A DNA stretch of 64,000 nt, taken from contig NZ_JAMWMR010000006.1 in the NCBI RefSeq assembly GCF_023887685.1, positions 1 through 64,000 of the forward strand. Reading direction: 5' to 3'. This document shows, piece by piece, positions 53,730-61,602 of this stretch. Position numbers and translations under genes: made by a program. Position 1 is the first letter of the stretch; the number at the start of each line of letters is the position of its first letter. The DNA is from Streptomyces macrolidinus. Its GTDB lineage: Bacteria > Actinomycetota > Actinomycetes > Streptomycetales > Streptomycetaceae. The notes below the pieces were generated by a model. That model was given only the letters and a program-made list of their open reading frames with translations, was not told where the DNA came from and searched no databases.

Positions 53730-55172
53730 ATGTCAGCCGTCAATCCCCGGCGCTGGTGGGCGCTTCTGGTGCTCGCCGCCGCCCAGTTCATGGTGATCAT
53801 GGACACGTCCATCATCGGGGTGGCGCTCCCGGAGATGCAGAAGGATCTCGGCTTCTCGCAGGGCGAGTTGCAGTGGGTCTTCAACGCCTACGTCATCGCC
53901 TTCGGCGGGCTGCTGCTGCTCGGTGGCCGCCTGTCCGATCTGCTCGGCGCGCGCAAGGTCTTCACCACCGGCTGGGTGGTGCTGATCGCGGGTTCGGTCG
54001 TCGCGGCGGCGGCGCAGTCCGTGACCGTGGAGGTCGTCGGGCGTGCGGTGCAGGGGGTGGGCGGTGCGCTGATCGCGCCCTCGGCCATGACGCTGCTGAT
54101 GATGCTCTTCGGGCACAACCCGAGGGAACTCGGCAAGGCCATGGCGCTCTACGGGGCGGCGGCTCCCGCGGGCGGCACGGCCGGTGTCTTCCTCGGCGGA
54201 GTGTTCACCGAGTGGCTGAGCTGGCCCTGGGTCTTCGTCATCTACGTGCCGATCGGCGTCGCCACCCTGGCGGCCACCGGACTGCTGCCCGCCGTCGCCG
54301 GACGCCGAGGCGGCGTGGATGTACTGGGGGCCGTCGCGGTCACCGCGGGCCTGGCGCTCGCCGTCTTCGCCGTCGTCCGTGCGCCGGAAGTCGGGTGGGA
54401 CTCCACCGGCACGGTGCTCGAACTGATCGCCGCCGTCGCGCTCCTGGCGCTCTTCTTCGTGGTGCAGAAGGCGGTACGCGAACCGCTCATGCCGCTCGCC
54501 ATCTGGCGTGTGCCGCGGCTGGGTTCGGCCAACCTGGCGATGACCCTGCTCGGCGCCGCGTGGATCCCGATGTGGTACTTCCTCAACCTGTACCTCCAAC
54601 AGGTCCTGGGTTACGGGGCGTTCGAGTCGGGGGCCGCGCTGTTGCCGATGACCGTGCTACTGATGATCTTCATGACCGTCATCACGGCCCGGCTGATGGC
54701 GAAGCTCGGCGCCAAGCCGCTGATCGGCGGTGGTCTGCTGGTCCTGGCGGCCGGTCTGCTGTGGCTGTCGGCCGTCGAGCCGACGGGTACCTTCGTGGTC
54801 GACGTCCTGCCCGCCTCGCTGGTCGCGGCGCTCGGTATGTCGCTCGCGTACATCCCCACGATGATGACCGCGATGTCGGGCGCCCCGCAGGAGCAGGCGG
54901 GCCTGGCCTCGGGCATCGTCAACACCACCTACCAGGTGGGGTCGGCCCTGGGCCTCGCGGCGCTCACCGCGGTGGCGACGTCGCAGGGCGCGGGGCAACT
55001 GGGCAACCTGCCCGCCCTTACGGACGGCTTCAGTTCGGCCTTCGTCTGGGCGGCGATGATCGCGGCGACCGGTGGCCTGACCACCCTGCTCGCCATGCGC
55101 GGAGACAAGGCGACCGCCGCAGGACATACGGACCCCGCTTCGACGGAGCAGGCCGAACGGGCCAGCGTTTAG
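53730..55172 (+). CDS. MFS exporter, DHA2 (EmrB/QacA) family, CsoR-box controlled
   Basis: A 480-aa 14-helix major facilitator. FMVIMDTSIIGVALPEMQKDLGFS and LLLLGGRLSDLLGARKVFTTGW (motif A) identify the DHA2 drug-proton antiporter family. AAGGAGG is eight bases before the ATG. The two CsoR boxes upstream place it in a copper- or sulfur-species-responsive regulon, unusual for a DHA2 transporter. It may export a metal chelate, a metallophore or a thiol-reactive compound. That is inference. Confidence 0.9.
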   Translation: MSAVNPRRWWALLVLAAAQFMVIMDTSIIGVALPEMQKDLGFSQGELQWVFNAYVIAFGGLLLLGGRLSDLLGARKVFTTGWVVLIAGSVVAAAAQSVTVEVVGRAVQGVGGALIAPSAMTLLMMLFGHNPRELGKAMALYGAAAPAGGTAGVFLGGVFTEWLSWPWVFVIYVPIGVATLAATGLLPAVAGRRGGVDVLGAVAVTAGLALAVFAVVRAPEVGWDSTGTVLELIAAVALLALFFVVQKAVREPLMPLAIWRVPRLGSANLAMTLLGAAWIPMWYFLNLYLQQVLGYGAFESGAALLPMTVLLMIFMTVITARLMAKLGAKPLIGGGLLVLAAGLLWLSAVEPTGTFVVDVLPASLVAALGMSLAYIPTMMTAMSGAPQEQAGLASGIVNTTYQVGSALGLAALTAVATSQGAGQLGNLPALTDGFSSAFVWAAMIAATGGLTTLLAMRGDKATAAGHTDPASTEQAERASV

Positions 55173-55330
55173 GCGCACTTGAGGGCGCACTGGTGACTGG
55201 TCCTGTCTGTCGGATCGGCCGTCCGGGGAACTCCCGGGCGGCCAATGCCGTGTTGAGGACGGAGTGGGTCGTCGCGGGGGCGACGCTCGGGGTCGGCCGA
55301 CGAGGATCGGTGGAATCGGTCCGTCCATGC

Positions 55331-55822
55331 ATGCGCACGAGTACCTTCGCCCGCATGGAGGGCTCACAGAACACTCACAACTCGTCCACGGCCCGCACTC
55401 GATACGTTCGACGCGTCACAACAGCCGTTGCGGGGGCGGCCGTTCTGGTGGCGCTGAGCTTCGGGGTCGCCCTCGCGTCCGGCTCGGACGACGACACCAC
55501 CGCCCCGCCTTCTTCGGAGGAGACCGTCATGCCGTCGGCTGGGGACACCAACGGCGGTACCGATGGTGGAACCGGCGGTGGAACCGGTGGTGACGGCAGC
55601 AGTGGTCCGTCGCCCACGTCCGGCGGCGAAGACCCGACCGCCCCCGGCACTGAGCTACCGCCGTCCACGGAGTCACCGTCGTCGCCCAGTTCTCAGCCCG
55701 ATCTGGCCGAGCTGAACCGGCGCATCACACAACTCGACAAGAAGGTCGATGAGTTGCCCACGAAGAAGGAACTCGCCGACGCCCTGCGCGCGTTCGCCGA
55801 CGAACTCGACAAGTCCGAGTAG
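55331..55822 (+). CDS. Secreted Gly/Ser/Pro-rich protein with C-terminal coiled coil
   Basis: About 163 aa. An N-terminal signal or anchor (VTTAVAGAAVLVALSFGVALA) precedes a disordered acidic, Gly-rich segment (GGTDGGTGGGTGGDGSSG) and a heptad-like C-terminal helix (LAELNRRITQLDKKVDELPTKKEL). It looks like a short surface protein. Start could be ATG 55331 or 55355; neither has a clear ribosome-binding site. Its 3' 130 bp overlap an antisense extension of the EamA gene. Confidence 0.65.
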   Translation: MRTSTFARMEGSQNTHNSSTARTRYVRRVTTAVAGAAVLVALSFGVALASGSDDDTTAPPSSEETVMPSAGDTNGGTDGGTGGGTGGDGSSGPSPTSGGEDPTAPGTELPPSTESPSSPSSQPDLAELNRRITQLDKKVDELPTKKELADALRAFADELDKSE

Positions 55823-56811
55823 CCGTAGCGGTACGGGAGAACCGGTGGCGCGCTGCCTGCGGGAGAGGCCGCGCGCCACCGGTGACGGTCTTCGAGTTCG
55901 TTCACCGGCAGGCATGCGCAACCAGTGAGGGCGACGCCTCCGGGGCGACCAGGGTCGGTGACGCGGGCGGCCCGGGTCTGGGCGACGCAGGCGAGTGCGC
56001 CGCCGGTGAGGCCGATCGCGGTGGTGATGTCGAGGGGCGTGCCCTGGACGAGCCAGGCCGCGACCACGGCGACCGAGGGGATGAGGGCGAAGAGGATCGA
56101 CGCTCCCCTGGCCCCCGTGCGGCGTACGCAGGCCGCGTAGCAGACCAGGGCGAGCGCGCTGGCGAGTACCAGCAGGAGGAGCAGTCCGACAGCGGGCGCC
56201 GGGTCGGAGAAGTGCTGCGGGGTGGTGAGGACGAGGGCGCCGGCCGCCGGGACGGAACCGGTGACACCGATGGCCGTGAACGCGAAGGGGTCCACCGCGC
56301 GCAGCTTCCGTTCCTGGAGGAGGGAGCCGGCGGAGAGGCCGCCCAGGGCGATGAGTACGGTGATCAGTCCCGGTCCCACCGCCGGGTCGGACAACAGCCG
56401 TGGCAGGCAGGCCGCGATCACGCCCACCGCACCGCAGGCGAGCGCGAGGAGTCCCCACCGGTTCTCCCGTCGACGCAGCAGGAGTCGGGCGAGGACAGCG
56501 GTGGCGACCGGGTTCATCGCGATCACCAGGGATGCGATGCCCGCGCTGACACCGTGCGCCATACCCCAGTACAGGCCCAGGAATTGGACCCCCTGCACCA
56601 GCACCCCGCCGACCGCGGCCCAGGCGAGCACCCGACCGCGCGGCAGCGGGATGCGCCGGACGGCCACGACGGCCCACATCAGCGCGGCGCTGAGGACGAA
56701 GCGCAGCAGGATCAGCAGGAACGGCGAGACATGGTCGAGAGTGAGCGCGCCGAGCGGGTAGCTGACGGCGTAGAGGAGGACGGTCACGGTCGGGAGAAGG
56801 CGTTGATTCAC
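55693..56811 (-). CDS. EamA family DMT exporter with unusual C-terminal extension
   Basis: A 372-aa frame. Residues 1-295 are a complete ten-helix EamA transporter ending at GLTGGALACVAQTRAARV. The remaining ~75 residues (from TDPGRPGGVALTG, Ser/Arg-rich) have no membrane character, run through the hairpin at 55841-55883 and are antisense to the secreted-protein gene, so the original stop codon has probably been lost. It is divergent from a LysR regulator, its likely controller. Confidence 0.82.
   Translation of the reverse strand: MNQRLLPTVTVLLYAVSYPLGALTLDHVSPFLLILLRFVLSAALMWAVVAVRRIPLPRGRVLAWAAVGGVLVQGVQFLGLYWGMAHGVSAGIASLVIAMNPVATAVLARLLLRRRENRWGLLALACGAVGVIAACLPRLLSDPAVGPGLITVLIALGGLSAGSLLQERKLRAVDPFAFTAIGVTGSVPAAGALVLTTPQHFSDPAPAVGLLLLLVLASALALVCYAACVRRTGARGASILFALIPSVAVVAAWLVQGTPLDITTAIGLTGGALACVAQTRAARVTDPGRPGGVALTGCACLPVNELEDRHRWRAASPAGSAPPVLPYRYGYSDLSSSSANARRASASSFFVGNSSTFLSSCVMRRFSSARSG
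55841..55883. terminator. Perfect 13-bp hairpin downstream of the secreted-protein gene
   Basis: ACCGGTGGCGCGC (55841-55853) pairs with GCGCGCCACCGGT (55871-55883). It suits termination of the secreted-protein gene and, from the other side, the ancestral end of the EamA gene, whose present frame reads through it. Confidence 0.75.
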
Positions 56812-56850
56812 GTGCCGACTTCAGCAGCACTCCCCGGCCCCGGGCGTGAC

Positions 56851-56869
56851 CGATCACGAATCGCGATCG
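56851..56869. promoter_or_regulatory. Candidate LysR operator in the EamA/LysR gap
   Basis: CGATCACGAATCGCGATCG is an imperfect palindrome with CGATC/GATCG ends, midway between the divergent starts. LysR proteins usually bind such a site and control the divergent gene. Confidence 0.55.
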
Positions 56870-56909
56870 ATGCGCTGTGCAGGGGTCGGTCACCGGCCAC
56901 AATGAGGCC

Positions 56910-57740
56910 GTGACAACCCTCGACATCACGTGCCTGCGCAGCCTGGTCACCGTGGCCTCCTTCGGCGGAGTACGCAAGGCCGCCGACGCCCTGCATCTGT
57001 CGCAGGCGGCCGTCAGTGGGCATCTGCGCCGCCTCGAAGGGCAGTTGGGCTTCCCCGTCGTGGCGCGCCAGGGCCGTAACATCGCCTTCACTTCGCGGGG
57101 CGAGGACGTACTGCGCGAGGCGTACCGGCTGCTCGGCGAGCATGACGACGCCCTGCGCCGACTGCTGGGCCCTGGTGCCGGGGACCTCGTGGTCGTCTCC
57201 ACCGAGCATGCCACCGAGCCGCTGCTGCGCGCCGTCGGTCAGGTGCTCTCCCGGGACCACCCGGACCGGCCTGTGCGGTTCCGGTTCCATCGCAGCGCGC
57301 GCGTACGGGAGTTCGTACACGATCACTCGGCGGACGTCGCTCTGGGGATCGGCGACCTCGGTCACGGCACACGCCATATCGCCGACCTTCCGCTGGCCTG
57401 GGCGGGCCCGGCAGACCGGGCGCCGGAGCCGGACAAGATCGTCGCCTTCACCGCCCCCTGCGCCATCAGGGAACGGATCCTCGCCTCCGAAGCCGCGGCG
57501 GGCAGACCCCCGGCCCGCGAGTGCGTCGACCTCCTCAGCCTCCTCGCCGCGGTCAGAACCACCGGCGGAATCACGGCACTTCCCTTGACCCGGGATCAGG
57601 AGCAGGGCCTGCGCAGGCTCGACACGCTTCCGCCCCTGCCCGCGATCCCCTTGAGCCTGGTCACCAGCGACCGGCTCGCCACCAGGACCCGGGAGGACAT
57701 CGCCTCGGTGCTCTACGAGACGCGGCGTACCTACTGGTAA
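56910..57740 (+). CDS. LysR-family transcriptional regulator
   Basis: A 276-aa regulator with the LysR winged helix LRSLVTVASFGGVRKAADALHLSQAAVSGHLRRLEGQLGFPVVARQGRNIAFTSRGEDVL (about residues 8-66) and a substrate-binding-like effector domain. It is divergent from the EamA exporter and is its likely activator. The GTG start has CACAAT six bases upstream and no ribosome-binding site, so the mRNA is probably leaderless. Confidence 0.88.
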   Translation: MTTLDITCLRSLVTVASFGGVRKAADALHLSQAAVSGHLRRLEGQLGFPVVARQGRNIAFTSRGEDVLREAYRLLGEHDDALRRLLGPGAGDLVVVSTEHATEPLLRAVGQVLSRDHPDRPVRFRFHRSARVREFVHDHSADVALGIGDLGHGTRHIADLPLAWAGPADRAPEPDKIVAFTAPCAIRERILASEAAAGRPPARECVDLLSLLAAVRTTGGITALPLTRDQEQGLRRLDTLPPLPAIPLSLVTSDRLATRTREDIASVLYETRRTYW

Positions 57741-57780
57741 GGCCGCCCTGGTCGCCGTTCCGCCGTGAGAACATCCGTCC

Positions 57781-58068
57781 ATGGGCGAAGACTTGGAAGT
57801 GAGTGCTCTGGCGATCAACGTCACGATCCCGCAGGCGCTCCGCTGGACGGACACCCGGCGCGGTGAAGCGTTCACGCTGACCACACTCAACGTCAGGCTT
57901 CTCCCTGACGGTCACCTCGCCGTGAAGGCCTACGGCCGACCGGTCGCTGGTGGCCGAGGCGCATACGTCTCGTTCCCTGTCCCCGACAAGCCCGAACTGG
58001 CAGCCCTGGTTGCCGAAGCGGCCAGCCGTGCGGGGGAGTTGTGGGCCGCCCATCGTGGCGTCGGCTGA
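57781..58068 (+). CDS. Hypothetical protein
   Basis: A 95-aa soluble protein starting MGEDLEVSALAINVTIPQAL. It has predicted beta strands (FTLTTLNVRLLPDGHLAVKAYGRPV) and a C-terminal helix (LAALVAEAASRAGELWAAHRG). I do not recognise a family. Codon use supports coding. It marks the start of an accessory patch of unrelated genes. Confidence 0.55.
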   Translation: MGEDLEVSALAINVTIPQALRWTDTRRGEAFTLTTLNVRLLPDGHLAVKAYGRPVAGGRGAYVSFPVPDKPELAALVAEAASRAGELWAAHRGVG

Positions 58069-58173
58069 GCTTGACGACGGTGACGCGCCGAGCCACCCCT
58101 CGTCGGTCACGCGGTCCGCGCGGCGCGGTTGAGCAGCGCCGCACACCATCGGAAGTGGCCGTCGCTGCTTGTG

Positions 58174-58779
58174 TCAGCCGCTGTAAGACGGCCAGTCCAG
58201 TACGGTCAGTTCGGGCCACTGTTGCTGCCAGCGTGCCGTCTTGCTCTCGTAGACCTCTCGTGGGGCGAGCGTCGGGTTGGGACGTACGACGAGGTTGAAG
58301 ATGTCCGAGAGGCCGTGCGGTGCGTAGACGCGCCAACGGCCCCCGGGCTCCAGGCGTACCCCGAGGCAACACGTGGTCGCGGCGAAGCGGTCGATGGCTG
58401 CCTCGGTGGAGGTGTGCGGGGCGCAGGGGACGCCGAACTTCTGCTTGTACCAGAGGTGTACGCGGGCCTCGTTGCGGATCTCGACCTTGGCGGGCAGGTC
58501 AGCGAAGACCTCCTTGCCCGCACGGATCACGGTGTCCTCCGCTTCCCAGGACAGGTCGCCGTCGTCGAAGTAGAAGACGTCGTAGTCCTTGATCCCGCTC
58601 GTGGGAGGGCGGTCGGTGACCACGTTCCAGACGGTCTGGAACAGGCATCCCGCTGTCACGTACCAGCCGGGCAACGCCAACGACGCGGTGCGGTCCAGTA
58701 CTTCCAGCAGTACGTCGTTGCGGGAGAGCACCGACTTGAGGGCGACGAGTTGTTCGTCCAGGGCGAGGTGACCGGTCAT
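58174..58779 (-). CDS. Nucleotidyltransferase family protein (NTP_transf_6 type)
   Basis: A 201-aa protein. GCLFQTVWNVVTDRPPTSGIKDYDVFYFDDGDLSWEAEDTVI carries the DxD-like pair of a minimal nucleotidyltransferase fold, and NEARVHLWYKQKFG follows as in the YitH/DUF925 group. The substrate is unknown. The gene is in a patch with lower GC than the window average, hinting at lateral transfer. Confidence 0.78.
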   Translation of the reverse strand: MTGHLALDEQLVALKSVLSRNDVLLEVLDRTASLALPGWYVTAGCLFQTVWNVVTDRPPTSGIKDYDVFYFDDGDLSWEAEDTVIRAGKEVFADLPAKVEIRNEARVHLWYKQKFGVPCAPHTSTEAAIDRFAATTCCLGVRLEPGGRWRVYAPHGLSDIFNLVVRPNPTLAPREVYESKTARWQQQWPELTVLDWPSYSG

Positions 58780-58912
58780 TGCCTATGACTACCACGCTGT
58801 GGGCGTCACCAGCCTTGCCTTCAGGGGGAGTTGAGGAGGGGACCTGCGGCTGGAACGGCGCACCTTCCTGTGACTTCGTACTGGTTCGACGTGGTCACGT
58901 CGCGGCTTCTGG

Positions 58913-59623
58913 TCAGACTGCGATCGGAAGCTCCTCGACCCAGCATTCGACCGACTTCGCCGTGATCACGGCCTGCGCCTCCTCCGCTTCCGCTCTGGTC
59001 AGGAAGGCGCCGACTCCCTTGACTTCGGGCCCCGTAGGGTGGATCACCCGCATCATGACGACGTAGACGTAGCCGTGACGCTTCCGACGCTTCGTGGCGT
59101 TCTCTTCGTCCGTCAGCGCGTCGGTGAGTTCCTGGGGCAAGGCCAAGTCGAGGCCGTGGTCGGGGCCGTCGAGAGGTCGGTGGGGCCAGATCGCCGAATC
59201 GGGGTGGAAGTCGGTGAAGAAGCTCGGGCGCGTCCGGTCGAGTATCCCCTCCGCCCAGCCGACGGCCATGGCGACCACGTAGTCGGACTCGCCCTGGCTC
59301 TCAAGGACGAAGACGTGATCTTCTTTGCCGAAGAACACGCTGGTGTACTCGGCTTTGACCCGTGCGCTCTCGGCCTCGGTCGCGCATCTGATCGCCAAGC
59401 CTCGGTAGGCGTCACGGATCTTCACGACGATGGCGGGCTTGAACAGCAGGTCGATCGTCGTCTCGGGTTCGTCAGGAGTGTCGGGTAGGCCGACGCTCCG
59501 GATCAGGAGACGGCCGTGGCTGTTCGAGTAGGCCAAGAGGTGGAAGCTGCGCTCGCTCCTGAAGACCTCGTTGCCAGGGGCGAGTTGGTGACTGCGGCAG
59601 TTGAGCCACGTGCTGTCGGTCAT
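58913..59623 (-). CDS. Hypothetical protein, accessory
   Basis: A 236-aa soluble protein starting MTDSTWLNCRSHQLAPGNEV, with a beta-rich N-terminal half (FHLLAYSNSHGRLLIRSVG, TTIDLLFKPAIVVKIRDAYRGLAIR) and a helical C-terminus. No family recognised. GC is visibly lower than in neighbouring core genes. On the minus strand TTGACC, a 17-bp spacer and GATCGT end six bases before the ATG, giving a plausible leaderless promoter. Confidence 0.6.
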   Translation of the reverse strand: MTDSTWLNCRSHQLAPGNEVFRSERSFHLLAYSNSHGRLLIRSVGLPDTPDEPETTIDLLFKPAIVVKIRDAYRGLAIRCATEAESARVKAEYTSVFFGKEDHVFVLESQGESDYVVAMAVGWAEGILDRTRPSFFTDFHPDSAIWPHRPLDGPDHGLDLALPQELTDALTDEENATKRRKRHGYVYVVMMRVIHPTGPEVKGVGAFLTRAEAEEAQAVITAKSVECWVEELPIAV

Positions 59624-59725
59624 GGGCTCACGATCTCTGTCCTGCCCGAGTCGGTCAATGCGAGTGGGGTGGCTGAGGGAGCTGGTTTCGCTCTCTCCTC
59701 CTGCCCGGCCTGTGAGTGAAACAGG

Positions 59726-59762
59726 CTGCGGGGCCGGGCGGTTGGTCCGCTCGGCCCCGCAG
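59726..59762. terminator. Hairpin terminator of the csoR operon
   Basis: CTGCGGGGCCG (59726-59736) pairs with CGGCCCCGCAG (59752-59762), a perfect 11-bp stem. It lies just downstream of csoR (minus strand). Confidence 0.78.
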
Positions 59763-59772
59763 CATGCGGTCG

Positions 59773-60054
59773 TCAGGTGCGTACGAGGCGTGCGATCGCT
59801 TTCGAAGCCTCGCTCACCTTGGTTCTGGCCTGTTCACCGCCCTCGACGATGGCCTCCGTGACGCAGCAGGCGAGGTGTTCGTCCAGGAGAGCCACTGCGC
59901 AGGACTGCAGCGCGGCGTTGGTGGCGGCGACCTGGGTGAGGATCTCGATGCAGTAGCTCTCCTCGTCCACCATCCGCTGGAGGCCCCGCACCTGGCCCTC
60001 GATCCTGCGCAGTCGACGGATGATGTCGTCCCGTTGAGTTCGGTGCCCGGTCAT
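59773..60054 (-). CDS. csoR: CsoR-family metal-sensing repressor
   Basis: A 93-aa four-helix repressor. The copper-sensing residues Cys 35, His 60 and Cys 64 (spacing C-x24-H-x3-C) are all present, in SYC and DEHLACC, which marks it as a Cu(I) sensor rather than an RcnR or CstR type. ATG 60054 is chosen because GAGGAGG lies four to six bases upstream. It is downstream of the HMA protein in one operon. Its probable boxes are at 60405 and 60499, and at 53656-53710. Confidence 0.9.
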   Translation of the reverse strand: MTGHRTQRDDIIRRLRRIEGQVRGLQRMVDEESYCIEILTQVAATNAALQSCAVALLDEHLACCVTEAIVEGGEQARTKVSEASKAIARLVRT

Positions 60055-60107
60055 GTGGCCCCTCCTCATCGGGGACGGTGATCATCGGGGGGCGGTGACC
60101 TCGCCGG

Positions 60108-60380
60108 TCAGGCGGCCACGCGGCCCGCGAAGTCGTAACCGGCCTCGTCGACCGTCTTCTCGATCAGCGCGTCGAGTGCGTCGTCGGGCGCGGTCGCGGT
60201 GGTCACGGTGACCAGGCCGGTGCCGATCTCGACGTCGACCGCGCTGATCGCGTCCAGGCCACCCACGGCCTTGGCGACGACGCCCTGGCAGTGGGCGCTG
60301 CCGACGCCGTCGACCTTGTACGTGGTCTTCGTCTCCGCCTTGGTGTGGCAGCTTCCGTCGGGGGTGCAGCAGTCAGCCAT
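60108..60380 (-). CDS. HMA-domain metallochaperone-like protein with altered metal site
   Basis: A 90-aa protein. Residues 20-88 are a heavy-metal-associated ferredoxin-like fold (TTYKVDGVGSAHCQGVVAKAV ... DEAGYDFAGR), but the usual CxxC reads SxxC: Gly27-Ser28-Ala29-His30-Cys31. An N-terminal Cys-rich leader, MADCCTPDGSCH, offers Cys 4, 5 and 11 instead. It is probably a copper chaperone with a shifted binding site. It is transcribed with csoR from a promoter that overlaps a CsoR box. Confidence 0.85.
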   Translation of the reverse strand: MADCCTPDGSCHTKAETKTTYKVDGVGSAHCQGVVAKAVGGLDAISAVDVEIGTGLVTVTTATAPDDALDALIEKTVDEAGYDFAGRVAA

Positions 60381-60404
60381 GGGTCTTCCCTTTCGCTTCA
60401 CCTT

Positions 60405-60517
60405 ATACCCCTGGGGGGTATTGCTGTCGGTGGTTCATGTATACCCCCTCCCCGTATCTGGTGCAAGTCTGTTGCGGCAAGGGCTTCGGGGTTGACTTCA
60501 TACCCCCTGGGGGTATG
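60405..60517. promoter_or_regulatory. CsoR boxes between the HMA gene and the secreted copper protein
   Basis: Box A is ATACCCCTGGGGGGTAT (60405-60421), serving the minus-strand HMA-csoR operon. Box C is CATACCCCCTGGGGGTATG (60499-60517), with 9-bp arms around a central T. Box C fills the space between TTGACT (60492-60497) and TATGTT (60514-60519), a -35/-10 pair with a 16-bp spacer for the plus-strand gene. A half-like site ATACCCCCTCCCC lies at 60441. Confidence 0.88.
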
Positions 60518-60566
60518 TTGATGTGCATCGGCCGCCCGCCGGGCGGCATGAACGGAGGAGTGAGCC

Positions 60567-61496
60567 ATGAACACCGGACTCAAGGTCACCGTCTTCGCCG
60601 CCGCGCTGGCCGCGACGTTCGGAGCCACCTACGGTGTGGGCAATGCGGTCGGATCGGTCTCGCCCAAGGCGAAGGGCGACGCTCACGGAGCCCACGCCCA
60701 CGCTCAGGGGCAGAGTCACACCGACGGCCACGCCTCCGGCGGCGGGCACGAGCAGCACGGGGCGGCGGCGCTCCCCGGAGGCCTCCAGGTCTCCCAGGGC
60801 GGGTACACGCTCGACCTGAAGAGCCCGCGCCTCGTGTCCGGCAAGGTGGACGAGGTGCGCTTCGCCATCGTCCGGGACGCGACCGGGCGCGCGGTCACCG
60901 AGTTCGAGCGCGAGCACGGCAAGGAACTGCATCTGATCGTGGCCTCGCGCGACCTGACCGTCTATCGCCATCTGCACCCCACGCGGGCCGCCGACGGCAC
61001 CTGGTCCACCCCGGTGGAGCTGCCCGAGGCGGGCGCGTACCGCGTCTTCGCCGACTTCAAGCCCAAGGGCGGCGAAGGGCTCACCCTCGGCGCCGACCTC
61101 GCCGCGCCCGGTACGTACCGGCCCGCGGCGCTTCCGACGGACCACGGCACCGCCGAGGTCGACGGCTACGAGGTGACGCTCGACGGGGCCCTTGCCCCCG
61201 GTGCGTCCGGTGAGCTGAAGCTGACCGTGAGCCGGGACGGCAAGCCGGTGCGGGACCTCCAGCCCTACCTCGGCGCCTACGGCCACCTCGTCGCCCTGCG
61301 CGCGGGTGACCTCGCGTACCTGCACGTCCACCCGCACGGCGAGCCCGGGGACGGCGAGACGAAGCCGGGCCCGGAGGTCGCCTTCATGGCCACGGCCCCG
61401 AGCAGCGGCACGTACCGCCTCTTCCTCGACTTCAAGCACGAGGGCAAGGTCCACACCGCCGCCTTCACCGTGCACGCGGGCCACGCCGGACACTGA
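60567..61496 (+). CDS. Secreted His-rich copper-associated protein
   Basis: A 309-aa exported protein with an N-terminal signal anchor (VTVFAAALAATFGATYGVG) and a His-rich linker (HGAHAHAQGQSHTDGHASGGG). Two similar beta domains each contain a motif of the form HL(I/V)...DL..(Y)...LHP: LHLIVASRDLTVYRHLHP and GHLVALRAGDLAYLHVHP. It ends HAGHAGH. It should bind Cu at the cell surface. The CsoR box in its promoter supports copper induction. No copA gene is in the window. Confidence 0.85.
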   Translation: MNTGLKVTVFAAALAATFGATYGVGNAVGSVSPKAKGDAHGAHAHAQGQSHTDGHASGGGHEQHGAAALPGGLQVSQGGYTLDLKSPRLVSGKVDEVRFAIVRDATGRAVTEFEREHGKELHLIVASRDLTVYRHLHPTRAADGTWSTPVELPEAGAYRVFADFKPKGGEGLTLGADLAAPGTYRPAALPTDHGTAEVDGYEVTLDGALAPGASGELKLTVSRDGKPVRDLQPYLGAYGHLVALRAGDLAYLHVHPHGEPGDGETKPGPEVAFMATAPSSGTYRLFLDFKHEGKVHTAAFTVHAGHAGH

Positions 61497-61505
61497 ACCC
61501 GTACG

Positions 61506-61542
61506 CGCGCCCCGGTCGGCCTCGACGGTCGGCCGGGGCGCG
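61506..61542. terminator. Hairpin terminator
   Basis: CGCGCCCCGG (61506-61515) pairs with CCGGGGCGCG (61533-61542). It lies ten bases after the stop of the secreted copper protein. Confidence 0.72.
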
Positions 61543-61602
61543 TCTGTCCGGAACCGGTCCCACCTCCCCGCGCCGAAGCCGCCTCCCGCCTACGCTCGCC
61601 TC

